Assembly (NCBI GenBank): GCA_004564215.1
Contig: CP024846.1
Span: 3,113,501-3,177,500, forward strand
DNA: 64,000 nt
From: Beijerinckiaceae bacterium
GTDB lineage: Bacteria; Pseudomonadota; Alphaproteobacteria; Rhizobiales; Beijerinckiaceae
Reading direction: 5' to 3'
In this document: in pieces, positions 63,648-64,000 of the stretch
Numbering within the stretch: the stretch's first letter is position 1
How the letters are laid out: each line of letters begins with the position of its first letter
The notes under the pieces: model-generated
Told to the model about the DNA's origin: nothing
Database searches by the model: none
Seen by the model: the letters and a program-made list of their open reading frames with translations, nothing else
Program-made: the position numbers and the translations under genes

Positions 63648-64000
63648 TTAAAGAGAAATGTCCAAAGTACAGAGAATACCCTTTGGCTTGAATTCGATTT
63701 TGGCCGACGCCAACTCGGGTTGCAGAGCACGCTCGATCAGAAGCGTGCCAAAACCTTGATGTTCCGGCGCTTGAACCAAAGGACCGCCCGATTCCCGCCA
63801 GAAAAGACTTACTCGATCCGAGGGGTTACCCTGAATCCGACTCCAATCGATACGGACACGGCCGGTCGGGCTGGAAAGAGCGCCGAATTTAACGGCATTG
63901 GTCGCAAGCTCGTGCAATGCCATAGCAAGGGGCAGCGCCTTATTCGCGGCGAGCCAGACGTTGTCCGGGCCGGTGATCAGGAATTGCTGGCTGTTATCTT
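63648..64000 (-). CDS. HWE-type sensor histidine kinase, C-terminal part
   Basis: The frame is open to the right window edge, so only about 117 C-terminal residues are seen. The motif FLITGPDNVWLAANKALPLAMALHELATNAVKFGALS cut to its core (LALHELATNA-type) is the N-box of HWE/HisKA_2 kinases, and GFGTLLIERAL is the G-box. The sensor portion is outside the window. It converges with the phosphate transporter gene. Confidence 0.85.
   Translation of the reverse strand, partial: DNSQQFLITGPDNVWLAANKALPLAMALHELATNAVKFGALSSPTGRVRIDWSRIQGNPSDRVSLFWRESGGPLVQAPEHQGFGTLLIERALQPELASAKIEFKPKGILCTLDISL

Overview
The window looks like a chromosomal segment of an alphaproteobacterium of the order Hyphomicrobiales (Rhizobiales). 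The family is probably close to Beijerinckiaceae or Methylocystaceae, but that is inference. Support comes from the gene order PIMT - tolC - popZ-like (DUF2497) - valS and lysC - ptsP - prfA, an ExoR-like Sel1 protein, an S2 ribosomal protein with a C-terminal helix-hairpin-helix tail, CtrA-type TTAA-N7-TTAA sites, and a dispersed repeat of the kind common in this order. Coding density is high and most genes are housekeeping. No integrase, transposase or CRISPR array was seen.

Layout. 1-7.3 kb: end of a small membrane protein gene, a JmjC/cupin-like protein, dnaE, a GST and an orphan glcD. 7.4-8.9 kb: a compact two-gene restriction-modification island (HNH endonuclease plus N-methyltransferase), visibly more AT-rich than its surroundings. 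8.9-11.2 kb: rpsB-tsf, with a good promoter and a foldable rpsB leader. 11.4-19.5 kb: a repeat-containing secreted protein, DUF4337, PIMT, TolC, PopZ-like protein and valS. 19.5-21.6 kb: divergent mntH and mntR sharing a control region with a clear MntR-type operator. 22-28 kb: ilvD, exoR-like gene, DUF72, xthA and a UbiH-like hydroxylase. 28-34.3 kb: an AT-rich orphan gene, a large membrane protein, a GNAT, a TPR-glycosyltransferase protein whose reading frame runs 264 bases into antisense ubiG, and ubiG. 34.3-42.3 kb: lysC, ptsP, prfA, EamA, transglutaminase and a DUF900 lipoprotein hydrolase. 42.5-53.3 kb: FecR-like protein, CHASE2 cyclase, CRP-family regulator, a giant RTX repeat protein and its type I secretion ATPase and adaptor. 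53.5-64 kb: YbjQ-like protein, purH, PHA-system protein, Mop/TOBE protein, a structured RNA leader with a 37-residue membrane microprotein, a LuxR-type regulator, two tRNAs, yggT/DUF167, extensin-like protein, CBS-BON protein, phosphate transporter and the end of an HWE histidine kinase.

How parts work together. The MntR box overlaps the predicted mntH promoter, giving a self-contained manganese homeostasis unit. The CRP-family gene lies directly upstream of the CHASE2 cyclase on the same strand and is divergent from the RTX/type I secretion genes. This suggests that an envelope-sensed cAMP signal controls surface protein export; the TolC gene at 14.2 kb could be the outer-membrane partner.

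The most unusual element is at 56.77-57.14 kb. A sigma70-type promoter precedes a roughly 220-base leader with several perfect stems, including a multibranch domain and a hairpin carrying a CCTCCA anti-Shine-Dalgarno. The leader ends at a strong ribosome binding site and a 37-codon single-membrane-span ORF. It reads like an undescribed translational switch or regulatory RNA controlling a microprotein.
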